Part shown: positions 43,388-52,347 of the stretch, piece by piece
How the letters are laid out: every line of letters starts with the position of its first letter
Position numbering within the stretch: the first letter of the stretch is position 1
Assembly (NCBI RefSeq): GCF_029714405.1
Contig: NZ_CP121650.1
Coordinates: 3,105,001 to 3,169,000 of the forward strand
Direction: 5' to 3'
DNA from: Bradyrhizobium sp. CB82
GTDB lineage: Bacteria > Pseudomonadota > Alphaproteobacteria > Rhizobiales > Xanthobacteraceae
DNA length: 64,000 bases
The notes under the pieces: generated by a model
The model's database searches: none
What the model was told of the DNA's origin: nothing
Seen by the model: the letters and a program-made list of their open reading frames with translations, nothing else
Made by a program: the position numbers and the translations under genes

Positions 43388-44816
43388 GGGGATGTCCCGA
43401 TCGCTGTTGAACTACGTCGGGCCGACGTTGCCGGAATGAATGTTACGCGGCCCTCGTGACGTGGGCAACGGGGTTGATCGTCATGCGATTGTGGCGAGCT
43501 TGAAGGGCCGCACGCAAAACCGACAATTGCTTATGCGCCTTCAATCGTCGGAAGCCCTTGTTGGCCTCGATCATGCCGGCCGCGACCCATCGCAAGGCCA
43601 TGCCGGCATCCCGCCAGCGTTTGATGTTGCGCGTGACGCGGCGAATGGTGCCCATCATGTTCTCGGCGATGTTGGTACAAGCGAGCGATCGACGAAGCTC
43701 CTTCGGCAGCTTCAACCGGACGACAGTCAGGATTTCGTCGAGGCCTTCGAGGATGCTGGCCGCTACGCCGGGCCATTGCTGGTCGAGTCGACGCGCGAGA
43801 TTGCGGATCAATTTTTCAGCCTTGTCGGCGTCATCGAGCTCCCAGGCCTGGCGCAGCACCCGACGGGTGGCCGCATGATGCTCTTTCGGCAGGCGTTCCA
43901 TGATGTTGCGCGCCTTGTGGATCTGGCAGCGCTGGATCGCAGCGGCCGAACCGAAGGTGCGGCGGATCGCCTTCGACAACGCCTTCGCGCCGTCGGCGAT
44001 GAACAGTCTTGGCACCGTCGGGTCGAGCCCGCGCGAGACCAGGTTGTCCAGCAGGGCCTGAACCGTTGCGGCGTTCTCGGTCGCCCCTTCCACCAGAGCC
44101 AGCGGATGCTTGTTGCCTTCGCCGTCAACTCCGATCGCGGCGACCAGCACGAGATCGTCGCCGAGATGCAGCCCGTCGATTTGGACCACCAGAAGGTCGA
44201 GCGCGGACAGATCGGCAGCCATGAAGTCGGCCAGCCGCGCCGCCGACAGCGCTACGAACCTCCGCGAGGCCGCCGACTTCGAAACCCCCGATCCGGGCGG
44301 TGCCGGCACGTCACCCTCGGGCAGCCGGACAGCGCGGCCGAACCGGCGCGTCGACACATTGATCAGCATCAGGTTCATCGCCCAGCGACCGAGCCAGTCC
44401 TCCTCCGCCGCCGTTTCCCAGCTCGGGATCGTGACCTCGCGGCCGTCCACGCCCCGGACCCGCGGGCGCTCGACCTCGATCTTGCCGCCGTGGAAGCCGA
44501 TCCGTCCCCGCGTTCGGCCCCAACGGTGCGCCCGCCGCGCCGCGTCGCGACCGTGGCGCGGCCCGCAGGCCGCCGTGACATCCGCCTCCATCATCGTGCC
44601 GAGCGCCTCGATCCCTGCCGCAAGGCAGAACCGATCGAAGCTCGCCCGCACTTCTGCAAACGCTTCGTCCACAGCCCCGGTCGCCGGCCAACCAGCCGGT
44701 GTGATATCTCTCGTCATGGCGTTGCTCTCCTTTGTGGAATCAGCACCCCGAGCCTACCGGCTCAAGGTGGGCAACGCCGACCTCTTCAGAAATTCAACAG
44801 AACCCGGGACATCCCC
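43388..44816 (-). mobile_element. IS256-family element, copy 4 (intact, 8-bp target duplication)
   Basis: 1429 bp with terminal GGGGATGTCCCG / CGGGACATCCCC. The direct repeat GCCTGCCT flanks it at 43380-43387 and 44817-44824. It was inserted about 30 bp beyond the stop codon of the GlcG/HbpS gene, in non-coding DNA. Confidence 0.93.
43443..44717 (-). CDS. IS256-family transposase (copy 4)
   Basis: 424 aa, complete, with DDE residues Asp181, Asp242 and Glu352. It appears identical in protein to copy 2, with a few silent base changes (for example near 44098 and 44142). Confidence 0.95.
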   Translation of the reverse strand: MTRDITPAGWPATGAVDEAFAEVRASFDRFCLAAGIEALGTMMEADVTAACGPRHGRDAARRAHRWGRTRGRIGFHGGKIEVERPRVRGVDGREVTIPSWETAAEEDWLGRWAMNLMLINVSTRRFGRAVRLPEGDVPAPPGSGVSKSAASRRFVALSAARLADFMAADLSALDLLVVQIDGLHLGDDLVLVAAIGVDGEGNKHPLALVEGATENAATVQALLDNLVSRGLDPTVPRLFIADGAKALSKAIRRTFGSAAAIQRCQIHKARNIMERLPKEHHAATRRVLRQAWELDDADKAEKLIRNLARRLDQQWPGVAASILEGLDEILTVVRLKLPKELRRSLACTNIAENMMGTIRRVTRNIKRWRDAGMALRWVAAGMIEANKGFRRLKAHKQLSVLRAALQARHNRMTINPVAHVTRAA

Positions 44817-44845
44817 GCCTGCCTCGTTTGCGTCGTTGACGAACA

Positions 44846-45274
44846 TTATCCCGCGTTCGCTTTCAGCCCGGCGGCCTGGATGCCGGCGACGGCGCAGGCT
44901 TCGTCATTGTCCGAGGTATCACCGGAGACGCCGACCGCGCCGAGTAGCGTAGCGCCGTCCTGGATCAGCACGCCGCCAGGGACCGGGACCAGCGCGCCCT
45001 TGGCGATGGTGTTCACTGCGTTGATGAAATAAGCCTGTTCCTGGGCGCGCTGGAACAGGGCGCGCGATCCCATGCCCATGGCGAGCGCGCCATAGGCCTT
45101 GCCGTGGGCGATCTCCGCGCGCATCAGGCTGGTGCCGTCCTGCGCCGCCCCGAGCTTGAGGACGCCGCGCGCATCCAGGATGGTGACGGCCAGCGGCTTC
45201 AGCTTCAGTCCGGCGGCCTTGGCGAAGGCGGCGTCGAGGATCTTGCGGGCGGAGTCGAGGGTGAGTTCAGCCAT
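44846..45274 (-). CDS. GlcG/HbpS-family protein
   Basis: 142 aa. Family features: LTLDSARKILDAAFAKA, LAVTILDARGVL, GKAYGALAMGMGSRALFQRA and VPVPGGVLIQDGATLLGAVG followed by VSGDTSDNDEACAVAGI. The ATG at 45274 follows CAAGGATATTCCAA and overlaps the stop of the upstream dehydrogenase gene by 8 bp, so the two are translationally coupled. Members bind heme or cobalamin or assist glycolate oxidase clusters (GlcG); the exact role is not established. Confidence 0.92.
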   Translation of the reverse strand: MAELTLDSARKILDAAFAKAAGLKLKPLAVTILDARGVLKLGAAQDGTSLMRAEIAHGKAYGALAMGMGSRALFQRAQEQAYFINAVNTIAKGALVPVPGGVLIQDGATLLGAVGVSGDTSDNDEACAVAGIQAAGLKANAG

Positions 45275-48200
45275 TTGGAATATCCTTGTGTGATGAGGTC
45301 GTTGGATTTGTTTTGGAATGTGCCCTGGCATCTGTCTTGACGCGATCGAGGCTAATGGCGAGCACGCGCGCGACATGCAGGGCATCGCGTTGCATTCCGT
45401 CATGGATCTGATGCCGGCACGAGGTGCCGTCGGCGACCACGAGCGTTGCCTGGTCCGCACGGCGCACGGCCGGCAGCAGCGACAGCTCGGCCATCTCGAT
45501 CGAGGCATCGTAAGTGTCCGAGCCATAGCCGAAGGCTCCGGCCATGCCGCAGCAGCTCGACTCGATGGTCTCGACCTTCAGGCCGGGGACGAGGCGCAGC
45601 ACCTGCTCGACCGGCTTGAAGGCGCCGAAGGATTTTTGGTGGCAATGGCCGTGCACGAGCGCCTTCTCGGCGATCGCGCCGAGCGGCAGCTGCAGGCGTC
45701 CTGCTTCCGCCTCGCGCACCAGAAACTCCTCGAAGGTGAGGGAGTGGGCGCTGACCGTCTTGGCGTCGTCGTCCTTGCGCAAGGACAACAGCTCGTCGCG
45801 CAGCGTCAAGAGGCAGCTCGGCTCGAGGCCGATGATCGGCACGCCTCGCGCGGCAAATGGCGCGAAGCTTGCGACGAGACGGTCGAGCTCGGCCTTCGCT
45901 TCGTCGACGAGACCTGCAGACAGGAAGGTGCGGCCGCAGCAAGGCGGCCGGGTGCCGCTGACGGGCTTTGGCAGATGCACGCGATAGCCGCCTGCGACGA
46001 GCACCTGCAGAGCGGCGTCGAGGTTTTCCCGCTCATAGATCCGATTGAACGTATCGGCGAACAGCACGACCTCGCGCCCATCCACGGGTCCGACTGCTTC
46101 CGCAGGCGGCGCAAACACATCGCTGCGGAAGGCAGGCAAGGCGCGGCGCGCGCTGATGCCCGCAAAACGCTCGAACAGATTTCGCAGCAGAACGCTGCGG
46201 TTGCGCAGGTTCGCAAGCGGCGCGAAGCGCGAGGCGATACCCGCATAGCGCGGCAGATAGCCGACCAGCCGGTCGCGCAGCGCCAAACCGTGAGACGCGA
46301 CGCGCGCCGCCAGCACCTCGATCTTCATCTTGGCCATGTCGACGCCGGTCGGGCATTCGTGGCGGCACGCCTTGCAGGAGATACAGAGCTTCAGCGTCTC
46401 CATCATCTCATCGGAGGACAGCGCATCGGGGCCCAGCTGGCCGGAGATCGCGAGCCGCAGCGTGTTGGCGCGGCCGCGGGTGACGTCCTTCTCGTTGCCC
46501 GTCGCGCGATAGGACGGGCACATCACGCCGCCCTCGAGCTTGCGGCAGGCGCCGTTGTTGTTGCACATCTCGACCGCGCCTTGGAAGCCGCCGCCCGCAC
46601 CGGGCCAGGCAGACCAGTCGAGCTTCGTTTTCAGCTCAGCGACGCGATAGTCCGGCCGGTAGCGGAACAGCGAGCGGTCGTCCATCCTGGGCGCATCGAC
46701 GATCTTGCCGGGATTGAGCACGTTCCCGGGATCGAATCGCTGCTTCACTTCCCTGAAATCTGCGACGAGACGCTCGCCGAACATCGTGGCGTGAAACTCC
46801 GAGCGCACGATGCCGTCGCCATGCTCGCCGGAATGCGAGCCCTTGTACTCGCGCACCATGGCGAAGGCCTCTTCCGCGATGGCGCGCATCGCTTTCACGT
46901 GCTTGTCCAGTTTCAGGTTAAGGACCGGTCGCACATGCAGGCAGCCTTCGGAGGCGTGCGCATACATCGTGCCGCTGGTGCCGTGCCTGGCGAAGACTTC
47001 GTTGAGGCGCGCGGTGTAGTCGGCGAGGTGCGGCAGCGGCACCGCGCAGTCCTCGACGAAGGAGACCGGCTTGCCCTCCTGCTTCATCGACATCATGACG
47101 TTGAGGCCGGCGGCGCGAAAATCGGCGATGCCGCTTTGCAAGGCGGGCTCGGTGATGTCAACCACGCCACCCCATTTGCGCTTGTCGTTGGTCCAGCCGA
47201 AGCCGAGATCGCCCATCAGCTCGGTGAGCTGCTTCAGGCGCTGCAAATTTGTCGCCTGGTCCTCTTCAGCGAACTCGACGACCAGCACAGCATCCGGGTC
47301 GTCCTTGATGGCGGCGCCGATAATGGGGCGAAACATCGCGATGTCGCGGCCGAGCGCAATCATGGTGCGGTCGACGAGCTCGACCGCGATCGGCTTGAGC
47401 TTGACCAGATGCTGGGCCGCATCCATCGCCTCGTAGAAGCTGCCGAAATGGCAGACGCCGAGGGCCTTGTTGCGGATCACCGGCCACAGCTTCAGCTCGG
47501 CCTTGGTCGTGAAGGCGAGGGTACCTTCGGAGCCGACCAAAAGATGCGCCATGTTGTTCGGCGCGTTGCGCGGGGTCAGCGCATCGAGATTGTAGCCGCC
47601 GACGCGGCGCTGCACCTTCGGAAACCTGTCCGCGATCTCGTCGGCCTCGCGCGCGCCGAGATCGAGCATGTCGCGGAACAGCGCCAGCGTCGTAGCGTCT
47701 GCATTGACGTCGGAAAGATCGCGCGGCACCTCGCCGAAGCGCGCCGGTGTGCCGTCGGCGAGCGTGGCTTCCATCGACAGTGTGTTGTCGCGCATGGTGC
47801 CGTAGCGTAGCGAGCGTCCGCCGCAGGAATTGTTGCCGGCCATGCCGCCGATGGTGGCGCGCGACGCGGTGGAGACATCGACCGGGAACCACAGGCCGTG
47901 CTTTTTGAGCTGGCGATTGAGATCGTCGAGCACGATGCCGGGCTCGACCACACAAATGCGGTTCTCGACATCGAGCGAGAGGATGCGGTTCAGGTGTTTC
48001 GAGACGTCGATGACGAGGCCGTCATTGATGGTCTGGCCGCATTGCGAGGTCCCGCCGCCGCGTGGGGTGACCTTCAGGCCCTCGTCACGGGCAACGGCCA
48101 GCGCCCGCAGCGCCTCGTCCATGCTGCGCGGCACAACCACGCCCAGGGGCATGATCTGATAGAACGAGGCATCGGTCGCGTAGCGGCCGCGGCTGAACGC

Positions 48201-48299
48201 ATCGAACAGGACGTCGCCCGTGATTTCACGGGCCAGACGCGCAGCCAGGCCACTCTTTTGCGCCGATTTTCTCGATTTTTCGGCCACGTCAGCCGCCAT
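45267..48299 (-). CDS. FAD-linked 2-hydroxyacid dehydrogenase with 4Fe-4S and CCG domains (GlcD/YdiJ-like)
   Basis: About 1010 aa. Residues ~40-270 are an FAD_binding_4 domain (VTPRGGGTSQCGQTINDGLV, PVDVSTASRATIGGMAGNNS). A FAD-oxidase C domain follows, with SHSGEHGDGIVRSEFH and FDPGNVLNPGKI. A ferredoxin-like segment carries CISCKACRHECPTG, and two CCG motifs (PPCCGRTFLS, SSCCGMAGAFGYG) end the protein. This fusion is typical of D-2-hydroxyglutarate/D-lactate-type dehydrogenases donating electrons to the respiratory chain. Start ATG at 48299. It is divergent from the aminotransferase gene at 48481, suggesting a shared promoter region. Confidence 0.93.
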   Translation of the reverse strand: MAADVAEKSRKSAQKSGLAARLAREITGDVLFDAFSRGRYATDASFYQIMPLGVVVPRSMDEALRALAVARDEGLKVTPRGGGTSQCGQTINDGLVIDVSKHLNRILSLDVENRICVVEPGIVLDDLNRQLKKHGLWFPVDVSTASRATIGGMAGNNSCGGRSLRYGTMRDNTLSMEATLADGTPARFGEVPRDLSDVNADATTLALFRDMLDLGAREADEIADRFPKVQRRVGGYNLDALTPRNAPNNMAHLLVGSEGTLAFTTKAELKLWPVIRNKALGVCHFGSFYEAMDAAQHLVKLKPIAVELVDRTMIALGRDIAMFRPIIGAAIKDDPDAVLVVEFAEEDQATNLQRLKQLTELMGDLGFGWTNDKRKWGGVVDITEPALQSGIADFRAAGLNVMMSMKQEGKPVSFVEDCAVPLPHLADYTARLNEVFARHGTSGTMYAHASEGCLHVRPVLNLKLDKHVKAMRAIAEEAFAMVREYKGSHSGEHGDGIVRSEFHATMFGERLVADFREVKQRFDPGNVLNPGKIVDAPRMDDRSLFRYRPDYRVAELKTKLDWSAWPGAGGGFQGAVEMCNNNGACRKLEGGVMCPSYRATGNEKDVTRGRANTLRLAISGQLGPDALSSDEMMETLKLCISCKACRHECPTGVDMAKMKIEVLAARVASHGLALRDRLVGYLPRYAGIASRFAPLANLRNRSVLLRNLFERFAGISARRALPAFRSDVFAPPAEAVGPVDGREVVLFADTFNRIYERENLDAALQVLVAGGYRVHLPKPVSGTRPPCCGRTFLSAGLVDEAKAELDRLVASFAPFAARGVPIIGLEPSCLLTLRDELLSLRKDDDAKTVSAHSLTFEEFLVREAEAGRLQLPLGAIAEKALVHGHCHQKSFGAFKPVEQVLRLVPGLKVETIESSCCGMAGAFGYGSDTYDASIEMAELSLLPAVRRADQATLVVADGTSCRHQIHDGMQRDALHVARVLAISLDRVKTDARAHSKTNPTTSSHKDIPNG

Positions 48300-48480
48300 G
48301 ATCCGCTCTCGTTTTTTCGCCGGTGACGTCTTGCCTAGGGTCCGCCGGCTTGGCAAGCCGAGCCCTGCTTGTTGCGCATTGACGGGCCTCCTTAAGCGAG
48401 GGACAAGCCCGGCGAATAGTGATATGCGAGCGGTTCGCCGAGACCTCCAAGGCAGACTCTAGGGACCGGGAAGGACGCCG

Positions 48481-49680
48481 ATGACCGTGCATACTGGAAG
48501 GCATTTTCTCCAGATTCCAGGACCGACCAACGTGCCCGACCGGGTCCTGCGGGCGATGGACATGCCGACGCTGGACCACCGCGGTCCGGAGTTCGCCGAG
48601 ATCGGTTTTGCCGTTTTGGCCGCGATGCAGCGGGTTTTCCGCACCAGGCAGCCCGTGATCATCTATCCTTCCTCCGGAACCGGCGCTTGGGAAGCGGCGA
48701 TGGTCAATGTTCTCTCGCCCGGCGACAAGGTTTTGATGTGCGAGACCGGCCAGTTCGCGGTGCTGTGGCGCGGCATCGCCGACAAGTTCAAGCTCGATGT
48801 CGACTTCATCCCGGGCGACTGGCGCCATGGCGCCGATCTCGCCGAGATCGAACAGCGCCTGTCCGCCGACAAGCAGCACAAGATCAAGGCGGTCTGTGTC
48901 GTGCACAACGAGACCTCGACGGGCTGCGTGACGCCGCCCTCGGAGGTGCGCAAGATCCTCGACTGCGCGAAGCATCCGGCGTTGCTGATGGTCGATACCA
49001 TCTCGGGTCTCGGCTCGATGGAATATGAGCACGACGCCTGGGGCATCGACGTCTCGGTCGCAGGCTCCCAGAAGGGCCTGATGCTGCCGCCGGGCCTCGG
49101 CTTCAACGCCGTCTCGGAGAAGGCGCTTGCCGTCGCCAAGGCCAACCAAGGCATGCGCTCCTACTGGGACTGGCAGGAGGTCATCGCCTTCAACAAGGCC
49201 GGCACCTTCCCTTATACGCCCGCGACCAACCTTCTCTTCGGCCTGCGCGAGGCGGTCAAGATGCTGGAAGAGGAGGGGCTCGAGAACGTCTGGACCCGCC
49301 ACAAGCGCCATAGCGCCGCGACGCGCGCGGCGATCAAGGTCTGGGGCCTGGAGACGCAGTGCGCCGATCCCAGTGCGCACTCGCCGGCGCTCACTGGCGT
49401 GCGCATGCCCGAGGGTCATGACGCCGACAGTTTCCGCAAGGTGGTGCTGGAGAATTTCGATATGTCGCTCGGCACCGGGCTGAACAAGGTCAAGGGCAAG
49501 GTGTTCCGCATCGGCCATATCGGCCATTTCAACGATCTGATGCTGATGGGCACACTGTCCGGCGTCGAGATGGGCCTGGATCTTGCCAAGGTTCCGCATC
49601 GGAGCGGCGGAGTGCTGGCAGCCATGGACGTCCTCAAGGGACGCGACGTCGTGGCGATGACCAAGGCTCAAGTCGCCTGA
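48481..49680 (+). CDS. AGXT-type PLP aminotransferase (serine/aspartate-glyoxylate type)
   Basis: 399 aa. Class V fold signature: IPGPTNVPDRVLRAMDMPTL, YPSSGTGAWEAAM, LMVDTISGLGSMEY (PLP-ring Asp) and VAGSQKGLMLPPG with the Schiff-base Lys. The ATG follows GGGAAGGACGCCG. Such enzymes transfer an amino group from serine (or aspartate) to glyoxylate. It faces a 2-hydroxyacid dehydrogenase, so glyoxylate or another 2-oxoacid made by that enzyme is a plausible acceptor. Distinguishing SgaA from BhcA-type activity is not possible by eye. Confidence 0.92.
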   Translation: MTVHTGRHFLQIPGPTNVPDRVLRAMDMPTLDHRGPEFAEIGFAVLAAMQRVFRTRQPVIIYPSSGTGAWEAAMVNVLSPGDKVLMCETGQFAVLWRGIADKFKLDVDFIPGDWRHGADLAEIEQRLSADKQHKIKAVCVVHNETSTGCVTPPSEVRKILDCAKHPALLMVDTISGLGSMEYEHDAWGIDVSVAGSQKGLMLPPGLGFNAVSEKALAVAKANQGMRSYWDWQEVIAFNKAGTFPYTPATNLLFGLREAVKMLEEEGLENVWTRHKRHSAATRAAIKVWGLETQCADPSAHSPALTGVRMPEGHDADSFRKVVLENFDMSLGTGLNKVKGKVFRIGHIGHFNDLMLMGTLSGVEMGLDLAKVPHRSGGVLAAMDVLKGRDVVAMTKAQVA

Positions 49681-49712
49681 ACTAACTCGAGTGAGCGAAG
49701 AAAGAGAGCGCG

Positions 49713-50510
49713 ATGAACGCCCCAGTGACTGCCAGTGAAGACCTGCTCTATTCCGTCACGGACGGCATTGCGCGCATCACCTTCAACCGTCCGCGAGCGC
49801 GCAACGCGCTCACCTTCGCCATGTATGAGCGCATGGCGGAGATCTGCCAGGCCATCAATGCCGATCGTTCGATCAAGGCACTGATCCTGACCGGCGCCGG
49901 CGACAAGGCGTTCGCCTCGGGTACCGACATCTCGCAGTTCCGCGCCTTCAAGACCGCGCAGGATGCGCTCGACTACGAAGCGCGGATCGATCGCGTGCTC
50001 GGCACGCTCGAGCAGTGCCGCGTCCCCGTCATCGCGGCGATCGCGGGCGCCTGCACCGGCGGCGGCGCGGGGATTGCGGCCTGTTGCGATATCCGCATCG
50101 GCACCGAATCCACCCGCATCGGCTTTCCGATCGCGCGCACGCTCGGGAACTGCCTGTCGATGTCGAACATCAGCCGCGTCGTCTCGCTGGTGGGACCTGC
50201 CCGTACCAAGGACCTGATCTTCAAGGCGCGCCTCGTCGAGGCGCCGGAGGCGCTCGCGCTCGGCCTGCTCAGCGAGGTTGTGCCTGACGTCGAGACGCTC
50301 CAGCGCCGCGCCGACGAGACTGCCAAGCTCGTCGCGAGCCACGCGCCGCTCACGCTGGAAGCCACCAAGGAGGCGGTGCGCCGCATTCGCCGCACGCTGT
50401 CGCGTGAAGAAGGTGAGGATTTGATCCTCAAAGCCTATATGAGCGAAGATTTTCGTGAAGGCATGGATGCCTTCCTCAACAAGCGCGCGCCGAAGTGGAA
50501 GGGTAGGTAG
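49713..50510 (+). CDS. Enoyl-CoA hydratase/isomerase family protein
   Basis: 265 aa crotonase fold: ARITFNRPRARNALTFAMYE, AFASGTDISQFRAF (first oxyanion loop) and IAGACTGGGAGIAACCDIRI (second oxyanion loop). The usual catalytic Glu pair is not obvious, so it may be a non-hydratase member. It starts 33 bp after the aminotransferase stop on the same strand, likely one operon. It probably acts on a CoA ester formed by the nearby CoA-transferase. Confidence 0.9.
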   Translation: MNAPVTASEDLLYSVTDGIARITFNRPRARNALTFAMYERMAEICQAINADRSIKALILTGAGDKAFASGTDISQFRAFKTAQDALDYEARIDRVLGTLEQCRVPVIAAIAGACTGGGAGIAACCDIRIGTESTRIGFPIARTLGNCLSMSNISRVVSLVGPARTKDLIFKARLVEAPEALALGLLSEVVPDVETLQRRADETAKLVASHAPLTLEATKEAVRRIRRTLSREEGEDLILKAYMSEDFREGMDAFLNKRAPKWKGR

Positions 50511-50642
50511 GACGCCTTCCGTCAGCCGAAAGTCATATGCAGCAGAATGCCCGATCGCTTGAACTCGTCGGCATTCCTCCGCACAATGCGCCGATAGATT
50601 TCCCGGCATCACAAAGCCAATAAAAACCAGGGGACGAAACTC

Positions 50643-51629
50643 GTGCGTATTCCAATGAAGGCCGTCGGCGCTGCGGCGGCCATGTTGATGAGCGCGCCGG
50701 CCTTGGCCGGCTGGGAGCCGACCAAGCCTGTCGAGATCGTGGTCGCAGCCGGTGCAGGCGGCGCCTCCGACCAGATGGCGCGCATGATGCAGGCCGCGAT
50801 CCAGAAGAACAATCTGTTGAAGCAGCCGATGGTGGTGTCGCTCAAGGGCGGTGCCTCCGGGGCCGAAGCGCTGATGTACATGAAGTCCAGCGAGGGCGAT
50901 CCGAACAAGGTGCTGATCGCCTACTCGCTGATTTACATGCTGCCGCTGTCGGCCAAGATCCCGTTCAACTGGCGCGAGCTGACGCCGGTCTCGGTGATCG
51001 CGCTCGACCAGTTCGTGCTGTGGGACAACGCGGCGGGACCGAAATCGGTGAAGGATTTCATCGAGGCAGCCAAGGCCGCAAGCCCCCCGTTCAAGATGGG
51101 CGGCACCGGCTCCAAACGTGAGGATCACGTCCTGACCGTCTTCCTAGAGCAGAAGACCGGCGCGAAATTCTCCTATCTGCCCTACAAATCGGGCGGCGAG
51201 GCCGCGACGCAGCTCGTCGGTAACCACACCGAATCCAACGTCAACAACCCAAGCGAAAATCTCGAAGTCTGGCGCGCAGGCCAGGTGCGGGCGCTCTGCG
51301 TGTTCGACAAGGAGCGTATCTCCTACACCACCAAGGTGACGGAGACGCAGTCCTGGCACGACATCCCGACATGCAAGGAGGAGGGGCTGGATATCCAGTA
51401 CCTGATGCTGCGCGCGATGTTCCTGCCCGGCAAGGTCACGGCGGAGCAGCAGGCGTTCTACGCCGACCTCTTCCAGAAGGTGACGCAGACCCCGGAGTAC
51501 AGGGATTACATGGAGAAGCAGGCGCTCAAGCCGATCTTCCTCACCGGCAAGGACATGGTGCAGTTCCTCGAGGAGGACGACGCGCTGAACAAGTCGCTGA
51601 TGATGGAAGCAGGTTTCGTTGCGAAGTAG
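50643..51629 (+). CDS. TctC/Bug-type tripartite tricarboxylate transporter binding protein
   Basis: 328 aa. The GTG at 50643 follows GGGGACGAAACTC; MKAVGAAAAMLMSAPALAG is the signal peptide. Bug features: PVEIVVAAGAGGASDQMARM, PFKMGGTGSKREDHVLTVFL, SYLPYKSGGEAATQLVG. It captures an organic acid in the periplasm for the TctAB permease encoded just downstream. Confidence 0.92.
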   Translation: MRIPMKAVGAAAAMLMSAPALAGWEPTKPVEIVVAAGAGGASDQMARMMQAAIQKNNLLKQPMVVSLKGGASGAEALMYMKSSEGDPNKVLIAYSLIYMLPLSAKIPFNWRELTPVSVIALDQFVLWDNAAGPKSVKDFIEAAKAASPPFKMGGTGSKREDHVLTVFLEQKTGAKFSYLPYKSGGEAATQLVGNHTESNVNNPSENLEVWRAGQVRALCVFDKERISYTTKVTETQSWHDIPTCKEEGLDIQYLMLRAMFLPGKVTAEQQAFYADLFQKVTQTPEYRDYMEKQALKPIFLTGKDMVQFLEEDDALNKSLMMEAGFVAK

Positions 51630-51639
51630 GCTCTCTTCG

Positions 51640-51762
51640 CCCTCTCCCCGTTCTTACGGGGAGAGGGGCGGGGTGAGGGGCTCTCTCAGCGAGTCCAATT
51701 CTTACCGTTCGCGTGGAGACTTCCCTTCACCCCAACCCTCTTTCCCGCAAGCGGGGAGAGGG
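51640..51762. repeat. Pair of palindromic intergenic repeats
   Basis: CCCTCTCCCCG (51640-51650) pairs perfectly with CGGGGAGAGGG (51657-51667). A second, imperfect version runs 51736-51762 (CCCTCTTTCCCGC-AA-GCGGGGAGAGGG). Between them, GGGGTGAGGGG and CCTTCACCCC are complementary. Such elements are multicopy in rhizobial genomes; here they separate tctC from tctB and may stabilise the upstream mRNA. Confidence 0.8.
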
Positions 51763-51793
51763 AGAACTGGCAGCATTCCGTCCCTAACAGCTC

Positions 51794-52336
51794 ATGCCTC
51801 AAACCGATATCGAAATCGTCGTCGACGATCCGACCGCGCCTGAAGATGACTCGCCGAGCGTCGTCAGTTCGCGAACGATCGAGATCATCGTCTCGCTCGT
51901 GCTGCTGCTGCTCGCCATCACGCTCGGCTACGACAACTGGCGCACCGGCATTTCCTGGGATACGACCGGGCCCGAGCCCGGTTACTTCCCGTTCTATCTG
52001 TGCGTCATCCTCGCCGGTGGAAGTCTCTATGGCCTCGTCGCGGCGCTGCTTGCCGGGCGCACCGGCAGCGAGCCCTTCGTTACCCGCGCGCAGGCCCGCC
52101 GCGTGATGGCGGTGTTTGCACCGACGCTTCTGTTCTGTCTGGTGACGCAGTTCCTCGGGCTCTATGTCGCGAGCTTCCTCCTGATCGCGGGCTTCATGCG
52201 GCTGATCGGCAAGATTGCGCTGTGGAAGGCGCTGCTCACCGCTTTCCTGTTCACGGCGATCATGTTCGTCACCTTCGACATCGCCTTCGACGTCATCATG
52301 CCGAAGGGACCGCTCGAAGCGGCCTTCGGCTTCTAG
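51794..52336 (+). CDS. TctB-type small membrane subunit of the TTT transporter
   Basis: 180 aa with about four membrane helices (IEIIVSLVLLLLAITLGYDN; FPFYLCVILAGGSLYGLVAA; FAPTLLFCLVTQFLGLYVAS; ALLTAFLFTAIMFVTFDIAF) and the family's GTGPEPGYFP-like segment, here DTTGPEPGYFP. Start ATG at 51794. It ends 11 bp before tctA. Confidence 0.93.
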   Translation: MPQTDIEIVVDDPTAPEDDSPSVVSSRTIEIIVSLVLLLLAITLGYDNWRTGISWDTTGPEPGYFPFYLCVILAGGSLYGLVAALLAGRTGSEPFVTRAQARRVMAVFAPTLLFCLVTQFLGLYVASFLLIAGFMRLIGKIALWKALLTAFLFTAIMFVTFDIAFDVIMPKGPLEAAFGF

Positions 52337-52347
52337 GGCGGCCCGCG

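Noticed and set aside
45318..47810. 830-codon open frame antisense to the FAD/Fe-S dehydrogenase
   Set aside because: The opposite frame has intact FAD, Fe-S and CCG motifs; this frame is a GC-driven shadow.
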